The notes: a model not told the origin generated them from the sequence alone. A DNA stretch of 64,000 nucleotides from Ursus arctos (GCF_023065955.2 NW_026623008.1:19712001-19776000); one strand, 5' to 3'. Counted from the first letter of the stretch, positions 22,430 through 33,960 are shown. Numbers and translations: made by a program.

Positions 22430-23744
22430 AAAGTAATCTTTGTGTCACTCTCACCTCCAGCTGGCTGTACACAAGTCCGGCACACACACAGCTTTCAGGG
22501 AGAACTTTCTGAGCCACCATCATCCTCTGTCTAGACAGCTACATACCCCATTCTCCGCAGAGCACACAAGGTATTTCATACATTCAGGCCCGCAACTTCC
22601 CCTCCGCAATTATTCATAAGATAATTTGAAAGTACAAAGATAGCATAACAAACACCAAAATTTTCACTTCTGAATTATCAGCTGTTACAGTTTCTTATAT
22701 TTGCTTTCAACATACAATTATTGTGGGTGATGGTTTTTTTTAAGGATACATGTACTGTTTTGTCAAATCTTAAAAAGTCTCTGAACCTGCTTAGCACCAA
22801 CCTCTATCATGAATGTAACGTACGTCAACTTCTATCAATGACTGGCAACTTCTATCATGAGTGTAATGCTTTATTCTGACACTTTAACACACATCTGCTC
22901 ACTCTGTGCTCCCTCCAGCTACTGCCAAAACCTGGGAGAACCGTCTGGACAGTTCGCATCATCTCTCCTCCCGTTCTCCGACATCTGTTCCAGTTAGGTT
23001 TTCACCTCCCTGTGCTGTACCTAAGCCCTCCTGTCAATGTCACTAACGGCCTCTGTTGGAGAGGAAAAGGCTCTTTCTCTACCCATCTTAGGGTCTCCAG
23101 CTGGGGCCCCGTCAATGAGACCAGCCAAAGATGGGTTAAGAAGGGAGAAGCAGACAGAAGCTGCCGAACACATGTATCGTGTACCCGCAGATGAGTGACT
23201 CAAAGGTTTAGTTAGAACTTGGGCTTATATACCATCTTAGCAAAGGAGCAATACATTTTTGGGGAAGTGACAAGACGATGGAAAAGAACCTGTCTCCAGG
23301 GGCAGCAAATTGTGGGGAGGCAAACATACGGGAAACTAATGAGAGAGAAAGGCCCGTGAGTGATTTGTTACGGAGACCCCTCTGGCGGTAGCTCCAGCTA
23401 AGGGTCTGAAGCTGTCTCGGGGATTTACTCTTGTCTTTCCTGGTGGAGAAGGAGCAGGGACCCCTTTGAAACGTGTGTCCTCCTTTCATCCGAAGAGGCG
23501 GAGGACAGAGAGCCTTCCTTGCAGCAGTCGCCTTCTGCTCAAAATAAGCCTTACGCCAAAGCGGCATATTTCGGGGTATCGTACTCTGCCCGCTACACCC
23601 CCGTGTTGCTCCATCAGCCATTCCTCAGTCCTCATCGTCGTTTACCTATCAGAGCCTTCAACGCATTTGATCGCTTGCTCCTTCTCAAACCCCTTTCTTC
23701 AATCAGCTGATGAAACGAACCCCTTTCTTCAATCAGCTGATGAA
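22430..23744. other. Intergenic stretch without recognised genes
   Basis: It contains AT-rich sequence resembling a decayed L1 at 22,600-22,880 and otherwise unassigned DNA. A 30-bp tandem duplication starts at 23,688. Open frames here are short and show no familiar domain. Confidence 0.5.
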
Positions 23745-23747
23745 ACT
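23688..23747. repeat. 30-bp tandem duplication
   Basis: The unit beginning aacccctttcttcaatcagc occurs at 23,688 and again at 23,718, the two copies nearly identical. Confidence 0.95.
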
Positions 23748-24905
23748 CTACGCTCTCCCGGTTTTTCCCCTGGCCTTCCTCCGCCCTGCGGGCTCTTCCT
23801 TCTCGGTCTCCTGTTGCCGAATCCTCCCCTTCTTGGCTCCCTTCTCCTCAGCCTCCTGCACAGCCTCTGCATGTCAGGCCCCAGGGTTTGGTTCTCACCT
23901 TTGCACACTCTGTATCTATGCTCACGTCTCCGGTGATCTCACCGTTTCTTGTGGTTTCAAATAACATCCATTTGCAGACCGTACACAGATTTTTTTATCT
24001 TCTCTGCTCGACACTGCAGACTACTGTGTCCAACGGAACGCGGCACATGACAACCTGCTTGTCCAACAGAAATCTCAAACTCAGCACGTCCGAAAGGGAA
24101 CTTCAGGCCTTCCCCCCCCAACCCGTCCCCGAACCTGCTTTTTGCACTGTCTTCCCCATCCAGGAAACAGTCACTCCATCTTCCCACTTACTCAGGCCAA
24201 AAACCTGAGTCACCCCAGACTCCTTTCTTTCTTTCCTGTCAATCCTCAGCAAATATTGCCAATCGAAGCTGCAAAATATGTCCAGGACCCACCCACTTCT
24301 TCGCACTTCCCCTGTGACCGCTCTGGTCCAAGCCTCTGCCATTTCTTGCCCAGGTTATTACAAAAGCCTCTGAGCTGTCTCATCTCAACAAAGCAGCCAG
24401 AGGGAGCCCTCTAAAGCCTAAGTCACATGCTGCCACCCCCTGCTCAGACCCCTCCGAGGTCCTCATTATGACTTCGAAGCATCTCCCCCCACACACACAG
24501 TGTAGCCCCCACATCTCTCTGGACTCGCTTCTGACTTTTTCCCCTTCTTCCCTCTGCTTTAGCCACCTTGGCTTCCTTGCGATTTATTTTGCAAATACTC
24601 CAGGTTTACCGCTTCCTCAGAGCCTTTGACTTTGCTGTTCCATCTGTCAGGAATGCAGTCACTCCCAGATAGCTGCATGGTTTTCTCCTTCCTTGGGAAT
24701 CTTTGCTCAGATGGTATCTCTCAGTGAGGCCTTTCCTGAACACCACATCCCCTCCTTAAAACGTAATACCCCCACCCCTTCTCCCTCTTTCCTCCCCTTT
24801 ATTATTTTCCCCACAGCTCTGTCACTGTCTACACACTACATATACTATATATTTGTGTGGCCTGGCTTGCCGTCACTAGAATGTAAGCTCCGTGACAGCA
24901 CAGAT
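23745..24905 (+). repeat. L2 LINE, C-terminal coding and 3' region (relic)
   Basis: The sequence follows L2 in order: 'aaatctcaaactcagcacgtccgaaagggaact', 'ctgagtcaccccagactcc', 'gaggtcctcattatgacttcg', 'tgagcctttgactttgctgttccatctgtcaggaatg', 'tctcagtgaggcctttcctgaac', 'tagaatgtaagctccgtgacagcac'. It is long for L2 but has many stops. Confidence 0.75.
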
Positions 24906-24909
24906 TCGA

Positions 24910-25235
24910 GGCAGAGAGCGTCGTGGTTGGTAGGACAGACTTGGAGCCTGGCCGCCTGGATTTGAACGCCCTCACCACCACGGTCCAGTCATGTGACCCT
25001 AGGCAAGTTCACTTCACTGCGCTGCGCTGTGAGATGCGAGTGATAATAGAACCTATGTCATAAGGTTACTAGGAGGATTCCATGAGCTAATGCATGTAAA
25101 GTACTTAGAATTATACCTGCTATGTAGTAAACGCTACATAAGTGTTTGCTATTATTATTATTATTAATTATTATTATTACAGAGTGCTTGGCTCACAGCA
25201 AGTCCTATATAATTGCCAGCTATTATTGTTCACTG
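24910..25235 (+). repeat. MIR SINE with (TTA)n tail
   Basis: It is a nearly complete MIR: 'gcctggccgcctggatttgaac', 'catgtgaccctaggcaagttcacttc', 'aaggttactaggaggattccatgagc', 'gtagtaaacgctacataag'. It ends in an ATT-repeat at 25,150-25,180. Confidence 0.8.
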
Positions 25236-25341
25236 CTGTATCCTCAGAACTGAAAATTGCACTTGGCACATAATAAGGCACTCATGAAAGGTCCATTAGA
25301 TGAATGAATTAGGATACATGTAAACATAAACAATAGATGGT

Positions 25342-25538
25342 GGGGCGCCTGGGTGGCTTAGTCGGTTACAGAATCTGCCTTCAGCTTGGGTCATGATCCT
25401 GGAGTCCCGGGATCGAGCCCCAATTTGGGCTCCCTGCTCAGTGGGGAGTCTGCTTCTCCCTCTGCCCCCTCCCCCCTCCCCGTGCATGCACTCTCTCTCT
25501 CTCTCTCTCAAATAAATAAATAAAATATTAAAAAAAAC
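25342..25538 (+). mobile_element. SINEC element
   Basis: It has a 'ggcgcctgggtggcttagtcggtt' head, a (CT)n tract, and an AAATAAATAAATAAAATATT tail. The target-site duplication is caatagatggt (25,331) and caatatatggt (25,539). Confidence 0.93.
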
Positions 25539-25731
25539 CAATATATGGTATTTTTGTGTGTCTTTTAAATTTATACCAATGGCATCATATATTTATCCTT
25601 CTTCATCTTTACTTTTTCACTCAATATTATATTTTTAACATCTAGCCATGTTCATATATAGAGATCTTGTTCTTTCCTTTGACCTGCTCTATAGTAAATA
25701 TTTCATCATATTAATATATCACAATTCTTTA

Positions 25732-25936
25732 ATAAAGGTTTATTTATTTATTTATCTTAGAGAAAGAGTTAGCATGAATGGGAGGGGCAGAGGGAGAGGG
25801 AGAGAGAATCTCAAACAGACTCCACGCTGAGTGTGTGCAGGGCCCAATGCGGGGCTCGTTCTCATGACCCTGAGAGTACAACCTGAGCCCAAACCAAGAG
25901 TCAGACATTTAACCAACTATGCCACCCAGGCACCCC
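25732..25936 (-). mobile_element. SINEC element, reverse
   Basis: It has a poly-T-side tail 'gtttatttatttatttatc' and ends 'gccacccaggcacccc'. Target-site copies aatatatcacaattcttta (25,713) and aatatatctcaattttta (25,937) flank it. Confidence 0.93.
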
Positions 25937-26155
25937 AATATATCTCAATTTTTAAAGTGCTTCCCTAGTGATGAACATTCAAGTCGCTCTAACTTTATGT
26001 TACTGTGAAGAATGTCATATCGACTGCTCTTATACATATTTCTTGACGCATATGCTTAAGAATTCTTCTTCCTATATACTTGAGAATGGTTTCCGGATTG
26101 TAAGGTTTGTACATCCTCTGCTTTCCTAGACTAAAGTGTCTTCCTAAAGTACCTC

Positions 26156-26248
26156 TTTTTTTTAATCTCTACACCCTACACGGGGCTCAAACTCACAACC
26201 CCGAGATCAAGAGTCACGTGCTCTACTGACTGAGCCAGCCAGGCGCCC
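26156..26248 (-). mobile_element. Short SINEC, reverse
   Basis: This is the compact form lacking the CT-rich middle: 'ttaatctctacaccctacacggggctcaaactc...gagccagccaggcgccc'. The duplication is ttcctaaagt (26,141) and ttcctaaggt (26,250). Confidence 0.85.
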
Positions 26249-26381
26249 TTTCCTAAGGTCTCTTTTGCCCTCCCACCTGCAAGTATGAGCGAGCTACTTT
26301 TCCCATATCTTCTCAATTCTTAGTTTGAGTCAGACTTTTTATTCTTTGCTAATTCGAAGGGTAGAAAATAGTGTTTCAGCA

Positions 26382-26563
26382 TTTTTTTTTAAGATTTATT
26401 TATTTGAGAGAGAGAGAGAGAGCATGAACGGGAGGAGCAGAGGGCGAGAGAGAATCTCAGGCAGGCTGCACGGAGTGCAGATTCCAACGTGGGGCTCCGT
26501 CTCACAACCCTGAGTCGAAATCAAGAGTTGGAAGCCTAACCGACTGTGCCACCCAGGCACCCC
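26382..26563 (-). mobile_element. SINEC element, reverse
   Basis: It starts with poly-T then 'aagatttatttatttgagagagag' and ends 'gtgccacccaggcacccc'. Confidence 0.92.
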
Positions 26564-26564
26564 T

Positions 26565-27240
26565 CAACCTTTTTTAAAATAAACTTTTTATTTAAAGTAT
26601 TTATTATTGGAGTATCTTTAGAGCAACAGAAAAGTTGCAAACATAGTCAAGAGACTCACACTCCTCCCTCAATTTCCCTTAATGTTGACATTTACATTAC
26701 CACGACATATTTGTCAAAACTAAGAAGCCAACATTGGCTTATTACTATTTTAATATATTTTTTATTTTTTTAAGGCAATCTTTATACCCAATGTGGGGTT
26801 CAAACTCACAACCCTGAGATCAAGAGTCATATGCTCTATCGACTAAGCCAGCCAGGCGCCCCAGTTTATTACTATTAAACTCTAGATTAATTCAGATTTC
26901 ACTAATGTCCTTTTTCTGGTCCAAGCTCCCATCTAGGATACTACATTGCGTTTAGTCCTCATGTCTCCTTAGTCTCCTGGGATCTGTGACAGCTTCTCAG
27001 TCTTTCCTGCCCCTATGACCTAAATGGTCCTCAGGAGCATTGATCAGATCTTTTGCAGAATGTCCTTAATATGGGTTTATCTGGTGATTTCCTCATGACT
27101 AGGCAAGGTTATGGGTTTACGAGAAGAATAGCAGGAGGTGAAGTGCTCTCCCCACATCCAATCGGGGGCACGTGCTACCCACATGACTTGCTACTGGTGA
27201 GATTATTACCCTTAAGCATTTGGTTAATGTGTGTTTCCAG
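26565..27240 (-). repeat. Old L1 3'UTR fragment, reverse
   Basis: It contains 'cttaatgttgacatttacattaccacgac', 'ttgtcaaaactaagaagcc' and 'gcagaatgtccttaatatgggtttatctggtgatttcc'. The same family, in the opposite orientation, is present at 34,780-35,400. It is an L1M-type 3' region by recollection and is interrupted by the SINE at 26,752. Confidence 0.6.
26752..26862 (-). mobile_element. Short SINEC, reverse
   Basis: This is a compact reverse SINEC ending 'gccagccaggcgcccc'. The target site ttattactatt is repeated on both sides (26,739 and 26,867). Confidence 0.88.
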
Positions 27241-27244
27241 GTTG

Positions 27245-27560
27245 CTCCACTGTGAAGTTATTATTTGTCCCCTTGCCACACTCTGTTCTTCGGAAGCGGT
27301 ACCTAATTGTGTTAATCCGCATTTCTCTGCCTTAGGGACTTCCTCTTACCGGTTTGCCTGTTCCTGTGCTTTGCCTACGTTTCAACTCGCTTGCTTATCT
27401 TCCGTTCTTACCGATTTCTAGGTGTTCTTTATATATGAATTGCAATTATCTTCTTCCACAGAGCCATTTAGTATTTTAACTCTGTTTGCAATGCCTTTTG
27501 CCACGTATGACTTCTTTATTTAACCTAATCATATTTACATTTTATTTCCTTTATTCTTGG
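27245..27560 (-). repeat. L1-like AT-rich fragment
   Basis: 'taggtgttctttatatatgaattgcaattatcttcttcc...' resembles antisense L1 ORF2. It is weak and diverged. Confidence 0.4.
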
Positions 27561-27619
27561 TGCTTTTTGAACCACCTTTGGAAACGGGCCATGACTCAGC
27601 AATCCTCTGATAACCATTG

Positions 27620-27990
27620 GTTCTCTATTCACGGTGTCCCTTTGCCTTGAACGCCCTTTCTCCCTTTTTCTTTCAGGCAAGCTCCTATTTATCTTTGCTG
27701 CCATAAAACATATGAACCCCCCTCGGTGAAGTTATCCCCAATTCTCCCAAGTACAATTAGTTGGTTGCTCTCTCCACAGTGCTCCCACAACTTACTGTCC
27801 ATATCCTTATTAAAAAGCACATATCATACTCCATTCTGTTACCTTCTGCTTAATTAGTTGTGTATCTTCTGTTCCACTCGATTATTATTACTTGAGAAGA
27901 GGGACCCCATGTAATTCACCTCTGTAGTGGAGCCCTGGGCATGATGCGGTCCATGTTTACTGAAGGAATGGATGAGGCTATAGTGTGCAT
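27620..27990 (+). repeat. L2 LINE 3' region
   Basis: 'gtccctttgccttgaacgccctttctcc...ctcggtgaagttatccccaattctc...gttccactcgattattattacttgagaagagggacccc' matches L2 order. Confidence 0.65.
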
Positions 27991-28344
27991 CAGTGGTCTT
28001 CAGACTTTTTGCTTTCGTGACCCCTTAAGGGATTTTTAAAAACTCTGCGCCCCTTCTGTATTTGTGAGGATGCCAACAGGAAGCAAGTGGCACACTCAAA
28101 TTAAGACAATTCGAGATGGTTATACTATATACAAAGGGGTAATTTAGAAGGTGTGGTCAAGGTAGAGAAAATCACAAGGGATCATGCAGGAAGCTGGGAT
28201 GGGCAGCAGCCAGGCTGTTACCACCTGAGACCTAGAGGGGCAGTTCCTCCGCTTGAAAGGAACACTAACTTTTTGTCCAGGGACAGGGTCAGACTGACTA
28301 GACCAGCAGAGGTAGGAACCAAGGCAATAGAGACCCTGACCTCA

Positions 28345-28570
28345 CTTTCTTTTTTCCCCTCTGCCTCCTGCTAAGACTCCCCATTGGCCAAACCCAAGCC
28401 AAGGCCAGAAGTTGCAGAGCTGGGTAACCCTCTGGGATCCCCTCCTTTCTTGGGAGCTTTGTACTATCACTTTACTATCGCTCAATAAACCTTGCTTTGC
28501 TGCCCACCACTGTCTGTTGTAGCTCTTCACTCTTCCAGGTGGCGTGACCAAGAACCGTGGGCACCGTTGG
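28345..28570 (+). mobile_element. Probable retroviral LTR 3' part (R/U5-like)
   Basis: It contains 'gctttgtactatcactttactatcgctcaataaaccttgctttgctgcccacc', with an AATAAA signal, then a U5-like tail to 'ccttggagaaaaaatcctgcaaca'. The ~70-bp block around the AATAAA is shared with 51,500-51,570. Class I ERV origin is inferred; no gag, pol or env is seen. Confidence 0.5.
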
Positions 28571-28588
28571 AGAAAAAATCCTGCAACA

Positions 28589-28656
28589 CCAGGACCCCAG
28601 GATCATGACCTGAGCCAAAGGCAGATGCTTAACCGACTGAGCCAACCAGGCACCCC
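28589..28656 (-). mobile_element. SINEC 5' fragment, reverse
   Basis: Only the head half remains ('aggaccccaggatcatgacctgagcc...gccaaccaggcacccc'). Confidence 0.8.
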
Positions 28657-28763
28657 AAGATTTTATTTTTAAGTAATCTCTATACCCAACATGGGGCTTG
28701 AACTCACCACCACAAGATCAAGAGTCCACATGCTCTACTGACTGAGCCAGCCAGCCATGCCCA
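28657..28763 (-). mobile_element. Short SINEC, reverse
   Basis: It abuts the previous fragment. It runs 'aagattttatttttaagtaatctctatacccaacatggggc...gagccagccagccatgccc'. Confidence 0.83.
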
Positions 28764-29080
28764 TACCATGTATCTTTTGATAAATGTTAAAAAGAAAACC
28801 ACAGGCCCCAAATGGCATTACTTGGGCCAGGCCAAGTCACCAAAACAGGGTTATCCAATTGCTCTTCAACCTCCCTGAGAAATGCAAATCCTAATAAGTT
28901 AGTCAGGAACTTTCTGATAAGTATCAATGAGGTAATTCATGCATAGGTCTTCTCAGTCTCCCAAAGGGGGTAGTCTGTACGGGGACCCCCTGCCTTTTCC
29001 CCTAAGGGAAGATGAACTTGCCTTTCTTTTCATTTGTTTATGACTTTCTTGCCCCACCCTCCTTCCTATAAAAGCCTTAC

Positions 29081-30226
29081 TTTTTTTTTTAATGATTTTT
29101 TATTATATTATGTTAGTCACCATACAGTACATCCCCGGTTTCCGATGTAAGGCTCGATGATTCATTAGTTGTGTATAACACCCAGTGCACCATGCAATAC
29201 GTGCCCTCCTTACTACCCATCACCTGTCTATCCCATTCCCCCACCCCCCTCCCCTCTGAGGCCCTCAGTTTGTTTCTCATAGTCCATAGTCTCTCATGTT
29301 TCATTCCCCCTTCTGATTACCCCCCCTTTCTTTATCCCTTTCTTCCCCTACCGATCATCCTAGTTCTTATGTTCCATAGATGAGAGAAATCATATGATAG
29401 TTGTCTTTCTCTGCTTGACTTATTTCACTTAGCATTATCTCCTCCAGGGCCGTCCATGTTGTAGCAAATGTTGAGAACTCGTTCTTTCTGATAGCTGAGT
29501 AATATTCCATTGTATATATGGACCACAACTTCTTAATCCAGTCATCTGTTGAAGGCATCTCGGCTCCTTCCACGATTTAGCTATTGTGGACATTGCTGCT
29601 ATGAACATTGGGGTGCAAATGGCCCTTCTCTTCACTACGTCTGTATCTTTGGGGTAAACACCCAGTAGTGCAATGGCTGGATCATAGGGTGGCTCAATCT
29701 TTAACTTTTTAAGGGACCTCCACACTGTTTTCCAGAGTGGCTGTACCAACTTGCATTCCCACCAACAATGCAGGAGGGATCCCCTTTCTCCACATCCTCT
29801 CCAACAATTGTTGTTTCTTGCCTTGTCTATTTTTGCCATTCTAACTGGCGTAAGGTGGTATCTCAGTGTGGTTTTGATTTGAATTTCCTTGATGGCTAAT
29901 GATTTTGAACATTTTTTCATGTGTCTGTTAGCCATTTGTATGTCTTCATTGGAAAAGTGTCTGTTCATATTTTCTGCCCATTTTTTTATTTGTTTATTTG
30001 TTTCTTGTGTATTGAGTTTGAGAAGTTCTTTGTAGATCTTGGATACCAGTCCTTTATCTGTAGTGTCATTTGCAAATATCTTCTCCCATTCCGTGGGCTG
30101 CCTCTTGGTTTTTCTGACTGTTTCCTTGGCTGTGCAGAAACTTTTAATCTTGATGAAGTCCCACAAGCTCATTTTATCTTTTGTTTCTCTTGCCTTTGGG
30201 GATGTGTCATGAAAAAGGTTGCTTTG
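29081..30226 (-). mobile_element. Recent 5'-truncated L1 (3' end of ORF2 plus 3'UTR)
   Basis: On the minus strand the element begins abruptly at 30,226 inside ORF2 and ends at a poly(A) tail (poly-T at 29,081-29,090). A perfect 12-bp target-site duplication taaaagccttac lies at 29,069-29,080 and 30,227-30,238. The ORF2 C-terminal region is well preserved (core [20 protein letters not shown], the C..C/H knuckle LLHCWWECK, and [13 protein letters not shown]). The stop is near 29,367 and a ~285-bp 3'UTR follows. The preserved frame and perfect duplication argue for a comparatively recent insertion. Confidence 0.95.
29367..30226 (-). pseudogene. L1 ORF2 C-terminal remnant with one frameshift
   Basis: The frame is open from the truncation point to about 29,555. 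There, relative to the expected WKEPRCPSTDDW reading, one C appears to be missing, and the rest ([22 protein letters not shown]...MISLIYGT) continues in another frame to its normal stop. No reverse transcriptase or endonuclease domain is present, so the copy cannot move itself. Confidence 0.88.
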
Positions 30227-30335
30227 TAAAAGCCTTACATTTTGTACAACCCCTGCGAGAATCCCTCTACGTGGCTGGAATGGATGCTACCCGATTCATG
30301 ATTGAATTCCTCAGTTGAATTTTGTTTTTTAATAT

Positions 30336-30808
30336 AAGTAATTATTAAGGCAAGAGTAAAATAATACTGGAAATGCTTCTTTTATTGAAATAGACTTTTT
30401 GCAAGGAGTTCACATATTTCTGGATAAATATTACTTATTGTTGGAATAAGGCTGGGTTCAGCCACAATTTTATATCAGTTTTTTATTTCTATAAATAGAA
30501 TCATTAGAAACCATGTACCATAGGTAAGATGAGAATGGAAGGAGCTTTGTTACAATAATGTCACCTAATTATTTGAGTTCCTTCTGAGTTACAAGCCAAA
30601 AATCACATAGTGATCCATCATCAAAAGTTATTTTTAATGACAACAAAATTAGAACCTCCTTCAGCTGTATTGAAAGCAAGGAACTAGCAACTGCCCAATT
30701 TGCAAAATGCCTTATTATTCAGTCATTAGAATCCTTCACCTTTGGTTGGTGCCCTGAAGGCATAACACCCCCACCCCCCAATGCTGTGGGTGAAAACCTG
30801 GATTGGGG
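30336..30808. other. AT-rich intergenic sequence
   Basis: I see no gene or repeat that I can name. It is AT-rich with short frames only. Confidence 0.4.
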
Positions 30809-31030
30809 GGGTTGTTTGTTTGTTTTTTAAGATTTTATTTATTTATTTGAGAGGGAGAGAGCGCACACGCAAATAAGAGCATAAAAGCAAGGAGGACTCA
30901 AGAGCGGGGGGAGGGAGAAGCAGACTACCCGCTGAGCTGTGAGCCTTACGCAGAACTCGATCCCAGGACCCTGGGATCATGACCTGAGCTGAAGGCAGAC
31001 CCTTAACCAACTTAGCCACCCAGGTGCCCC
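30809..31030 (-). mobile_element. SINEC element, reverse
   Basis: It has a 'ttttttaagattttatttatttatttgagagggag' tail side and ends 'cttagccacccaggtgcccc'. The target site aaaacctgg is repeated at 30,793 and 31,033. Confidence 0.92.
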
Positions 31031-31199
31031 TAAAAACCTGGGTATAGTGGCTTTTGTAACCATAAACAGGGGAGATGAGAAAGAAGATGGCCCTGGATTC
31101 CAGTATGTGTTCTCCAGATGGATTTTCCAAAAGAGCACAAGGAAAGTTTGAGGATCTGGACATCGGTTCTTGGAAGTATCTGTACCATTTATCCCTGCC

Positions 31200-31560
31200 C
31201 TCAAGTCTCTCCCAATCTAGTTAGGGAGGGAAGTTAGCAAATTGCAGATAGCAATTAGCGAAGTACAGAATATATGGAAGGGTTGGTGCATAGTAGTGCT
31301 GGAGGTGTTCAGAGTTTGTTCTGGCTCTAAGGGGCCAGGAAAGGCTTCATGGATGAGGTGGCATGTGAGCTGCTTTACAGGTTCGGTAGGGTTCTGACAG
31401 AAGAGATAGGAGAGGAGACATTCTAGATGGAGCATACTGGACAAACAGAGACTCAGAAACAAACAACCAAAGGGCATGTCTGGGGAATAAGAACAATGCA
31501 GTAGAAGCAGAGTGTAGGTGTAGGTAAAGTGTAGGAGAAAGGCTGAAGCCGTAGAATCAT
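31200..31560 (-). repeat. L2 LINE fragment, reverse
   Basis: 'aaggcttcatggatgaggtggcatgtgagctgctttacaggttcggtagg...gaggagacattctagatggagcatac' is the reverse complement of the L2 block that precedes its 3' end. Confidence 0.6.
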
Positions 31561-31604
31561 AAACTCTCAAGGGTAAAAATCTATGTTAAAGATCACATAA
31601 TCCT

Positions 31605-31723
31605 GGGGCGTCACCTGGCTCAGGCAGAAAAGCATGCAACTCTTGATCTCAAGGCCGTGAGTTTGAGCCCTATGTTGGGTGTGGATATTACATAAAAATA
31701 AATAAGTAAAACTTAAAAAAAAA
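31605..31723 (+). mobile_element. Short SINEC
   Basis: It has a 'ggggcgtcacctggctcaggcagaaaagcatg' head and a 'gtttgagccctatgttggg' B-box part. The duplication is aaagatcacataatcct (31,588) and aaagatcgtgtaatctt (31,724). It sits exactly at the 5' edge of the L1 to its right. Confidence 0.87.
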
Positions 31724-31740
31724 AAAGATCGTGTAATCTT

Positions 31741-33592
31741 AATGAAATAAATTGAAGATGACATAAACAAATGGGAAGATATTCCATGTTCATGGATTGG
31801 AAGAACCAATATTGTTAAAATGTCCATACCACCCAAAACAATCTACAGATTTAATGCAATCCTTATTAAAATACCAACAACATTTTTCACAGAACTAGAA
31901 CAAATAATACTAAAAATTGGGGCGCCTGGGTGGCGCAGTCGTTAAGCGTCTGCCTTCGGCTCAGGGTGTGATCCCGGCGTTCTGGGATTGAGCCCCACAT
32001 CAGGCTCCTCTGCTGGGAGCCTGCTTCTTCCCCTCCCACTCCCCCTGCTTGTGTTCCCTCTCTCACTGGCTGTCTCCCTCTGTCAAATAAATAAATAAAA
32101 TCTTTAAAATAAAAATAAAAATAAATAAAAATAAAAATTGTATGGAACCACAGAAGACCCTGAATAACCAAAGCAATCTTGAGAAAGAAGAACAAAGCTG
32201 GAGGTGTCACAATCCCAACATGTACTACAAAGTTGTAGTAATCAAACACTATGGTACTCACAAAAATAGACACATAGATCAACAAGAAGAGAGTAACGAG
32301 CCCAGAAATAAACCCACACTTATATGGTCAATTAATCTATGACAAAGGAGGCAAGAATATACAATGGGGAAAAGAGAGTCTCTTCAACAAATGGTGCTGG
32401 GAAAATTGGACAGCTACATGCACAAGAATGAAACTGGACCGCTTTCTTAGACTAATCACAAAAATAAACTCAACATGGATTATGACCTAAATGTAAGACC
32501 TGAAACCATAAAACTCCTCGAAGAAAATATAGACAGTAATTTCTTTGCCGTCAGCCATAGAAAAAATTTTTCTAGATACGTATGTCTCCTGAGGCAAGGG
32601 AAACAAAAGCAAAATTAAACTATTGGGATTACACCAAAATAAAAAGCTTTTACAGAGTGAAGGAAACCATCAACAAAACAAAAAGTCAACCTACTGAATG
32701 GGGGAAGATATTTGCAAATGATATATCTGACAAGGGGCTAATATCCAAAATTTATAAAGAACTTATACAACCCAACACCAAAAAATCAAATAATCCAATT
32801 AAAAATGGCAGAGGACCAAATAGACATTTTTCCAAAGAAGGCATACAGATGGTCAACAGACACATGAAAAGATGCCCCACATCACTCGTCATCAGGGAAA
32901 TGCAAATGACATCACAACGACTTAGCACCTTACACCTGTTGGAATGGCTAAAATTAAAAAGACAAGAAATAACAAGTGTTGATGAGGATGTGGAGGAAAA
33001 GGAACTCTTGTGTCCTGTAGGTGGGGATGTAAATTGGCGTAGCCACTGTGGAAAACAGGTTCCTCAAAAAATTATAAACGGAATCACCATATGTGGCAAT
33101 AATTCCACTAGTGGGTATTTACCTGAAGAATACAAAAACGTGAATTTGAAAGGAGATATCATGTCTACGTTCATTGCAGCAGTATTCTCAAGAGCCAAGA
33201 CATGGGAGCAGCCCAAGTGCTCATCCACAGATGAATGGGTAAAGAAGATAAAGAAATCCAAACAAAATGGATTGAGCTAGAGGGTATAATGCTAAGTGAA
33301 ATAAATCAGAGACAGACAGTACCATATAATTTCATTCATATGTGGAATTTAAGAAACAAAACAAACAAACAAAGAAAAAAGGGACAAACAAAAAAACCAG
33401 CCTCTTAAATACAGAGAAACAAATTCATGGTTGCTAGAGGGGAGGTGCGTAGGGGGAAGGGAGAAATAGGTAAAGGGGATCAAGGGCCCTGAGTAATTTA
33501 TAGAATTGTTGAATTATTATATTGTATACCTGAAACTAATAGAACATTACATGTTATTATACTTCAGTAAATAAATAAACAAATAAATAAAT
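31741..33592 (+). mobile_element. L1 element, 5'-truncated, ORF2 C-terminal part and 3'UTR
   Basis: It is forward L1 beginning within ORF2 ('...cttattaaaataccaacaacatttttcacagaactagaac') and running to an A-rich (AAAT)n tail at 33,565-33,592. Possible target copies gatcgtgtaatctt (31,727) and tatcacctaatcc (33,591) flank it. ORF2 is broken by several frameshifts; one open piece covers 32,582-33,280. It is older than the copy at 29,081. Confidence 0.9.
31920..32131 (+). mobile_element. SINEC inside L1
   Basis: It has a 'ggcgcctgggtggcgcagtcgttaagcg' head and a long (AAAT)n tail. The L1 text reads 'aatactaaaaattg' before it and 'ataaaaattgtatgg' after, continuing ORF2. Confidence 0.94.
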
Positions 33593-33674
33593 ATCACCTA
33601 ATCCAGTCTCCACTGATGCCATCACAACTCTGCCAAAATCCAATCGGTGCTCAAATGTATCTGGTCATAGGGAC

Positions 33675-33960
33675 ACCCCTGTCTGATAGAAATATAACGC
33701 AGGCCATGTATATAATTAAAATTTTTCTGTTAAATGCCCAAAAAAGTCAAAAGGAACAGGTGAAATTAATTTTAATGATGTTTTAGTTAATTCAACATAT
33801 TCAAAGTATCGTCCTTTTAATAAGTAATCAATACAAAAAGCTGTTGAAGAGATATTTACATTCTTTTTTTGTATTAAAGCATCCCAACTCAAACCCAGCC
33901 GCAATTCATGTACTCACTGGCCCCATGTGGCTAATGAATGAAACACAGATCTAAAGGGAA
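33675..33960. mobile_element. hAT-Charlie-like non-autonomous DNA element
   Basis: It runs from 'ctgtctgatagaaatataacgcaggcc' through 'aggtgaaattaattttaatgatg' and 'ttacattctttttttgtat' to 'ggccccatgtggctaatg'. This is a MER-type element that I recognise but do not name exactly. Confidence 0.6.

Larger units (their letters stand above)
25550..26360 (-). repeat. Old L1 fragment, reverse, cut by two SINEs
   Basis: AT-rich text such as 'tagccatgttcatatatagagatcttgttc...' and 'gtgatgaacattcaagtcgctctaac...actgctcttatacatatttc' reads like antisense L1M. The elements at 25,732 and 26,156 interrupt it. Confidence 0.5.
28795..30335 (+). mobile_element. LTR-like sequence split by a young L1
   Basis: The left part (28,795-29,080) ends 'cttcctataaaagccttac'. 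The right part resumes at 30,227-30,335 with 'taaaagccttacattttgtacaacccctgcgag...gctggaatggatgctacccgattcatg'. Rejoined across the L1, it has the layout of a class I ERV LTR (TATA-like element, then a short R/U5-like region). The family is not resolved. Confidence 0.5.

Noticed and set aside
28150..28345. Extension of the LTR-like element to the left
   Set aside because: The sequence looks like another old repeat, but I could not match it to the LTR or define an edge, so it was left out.
32582..33280. 232-codon frame as a candidate gene
   Set aside because: It is L1 ORF2 C-terminal sequence with frame breaks on both sides.
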